From: DATDAH01 sp963792205
GTDB taxonomy: Bacteria > Actinomycetota > Acidimicrobiia > Acidimicrobiales > DATDAH01
Direction of reading: 5' to 3'
NCBI GenBank assembly: GCA_963792205.1
Contig: CAWBVI010000004.1
Span: 682,001 to 746,000 of the forward strand
DNA length: 64,000 bases
Each line of letters opens with the position of its first letter. The stretch's first letter is position 1. Below are positions 63,806 to 64,000 of the stretch, piece by piece. The notes beneath the pieces were generated by a model. The model had not been told where the DNA came from and ran no database searches. It saw nothing but the letters and a program-made list of their open reading frames with translations. The translations under genes were made by a program, and so were the position numbers.

Positions 63806-63811
63806 TACCAT
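63806..63811 (+). promoter_or_regulatory. Predicted -10 of the DUF2342 protease gene
   Basis: TACCAT ends 6 bases before the GTG at 63818. The whole gap to the divergent epimerase start is 17 bases. Confidence 0.4.
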
Positions 63812-63817
63812 GCCGTC

Positions 63818-64000
63818 GTGAGCGAGTCGGGTCCACCCGGCGAGGAGCCGGACCCCTTCCAAGGCATCCCCTTCCTCGGGGATCTGGCCCGGATGATGCG
63901 CCAGCAGGGCGCCGTGAGCTGGGAGGCCGCGGGGCAGCTCGCCTTCCAGGTGGCCACCAGCGGCGAGTCCGAGGCCAACGTCGATCCGCTCGAGCGCATC
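63818..64000 (+). CDS. Zinc-dependent metalloprotease of the DUF2342 family (partial, truncated by window end)
   Basis: The visible 61 residues (PDPFQGIPFLGDLARMM, then SGESEANVDPLERI) match the N-terminus of the actinobacterial DUF2342 zinc-dependent metalloprotease family, sometimes annotated as F420-biosynthesis-associated. The catalytic HExxH lies beyond the window. The GTG start is supported by the TACCAT just upstream. Confidence 0.7.
   Translation, partial: MSESGPPGEEPDPFQGIPFLGDLARMMRQQGAVSWEAAGQLAFQVATSGESEANVDPLERI

Noticed and set aside
1..64000. tRNA, rRNA, CRISPR, prophage or insertion sequence
   Set aside because: Reading the gaps and both strands showed none: gaps are short and no cloverleaf, transposase, integrase or phage structural gene is visible.

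Overview
The window is one continuous chromosomal stretch from a very GC-rich actinobacterium, most likely class Acidimicrobiia. This is inferred from gene content and not from rRNA, since no rRNA or tRNA gene is visible. Supporting families are a DUF222-HNH protein, a UPF0182 membrane protein, a YlbL-type PDZ/Lon-S16 protease, an F420-type LLM oxidoreductase, an ECF42-type sigma factor with its YCII partner, the actinobacterial VTQE-type isochorismatase-like protein and a DUF2342 metalloprotease at the right edge. Genes are packed tightly with 1-4 bp overlaps. No intergenic gap exceeds about 170 bases, and there is no insertion sequence, prophage, CRISPR array or tRNA.

Layout. 0.05-5 kb: a REC-only regulator, a Tat-exported amidohydrolase, a DUF222-HNH nuclease and an FAD oxidoreductase. 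5-14 kb (minus): a probable operon of REC-HTH-cyclase, ABC ATPase, two large FtsX-type permeases, a histidine kinase and the FAD oxidoreductase. 14-21 kb: a cupredoxin-like lipoprotein and an NfeD/slipin pair, then a metallo-beta-lactamase-fold hydrolase, two paralogous cyclic-nucleotide-binding proteins and a second REC-HTH-cyclase. 21-30 kb: an aminotransferase, a third FtsX permease, a methyltransferase, an aldehyde dehydrogenase with an amidohydrolase, small envelope proteins and an SDR. 30-34.7 kb: a tandem pair of secreted RCC1-repeat proteins. 34.7-46 kb: an ABC1 kinase, a TetR/isochorismatase-like/SDR/LLM operon, an acyl-CoA ligase, YCII plus ECF sigma, P450, FMN oxidase and M28 peptidase. 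46-55 kb: PadR and a membrane partner, MsrA, UPF0182, a coiled-coil protein, a PDZ/Lon protease and small proteins. 55-61.6 kb: moaE, a 55-residue membrane protein, mreB and a five-gene branched-chain amino-acid type ABC importer. 61.6-64 kb: an HtrA-like protein without its catalytic residues, a membrane-anchored epimerase and the start of a DUF2342 protease.

The most interesting block is 12.8-21 kb. It holds two REC-HTH-class III cyclases that are both 443 residues after frame repair, two effectors with a conserved uncharacterised N-terminal domain and a C-terminal cNMP-binding domain, and a coupled metal hydrolase. Together these look like a synthesis-sensing-degradation circuit for a cyclic nucleotide.

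Two window-wide patterns matter. First, thirteen coding sequences carry about nineteen single-base frameshifts. Each can be repaired to a full family-length protein and several lie in G/C runs, so residual assembly error is the likely cause and these are annotated as interrupted genes rather than decayed pseudogenes. Second, many transcription-unit starts have a TANNNT or CANNNT hexamer 5-10 bases before the start codon with no Shine-Dalgarno sequence, suggesting widespread leaderless or near-leaderless transcription.
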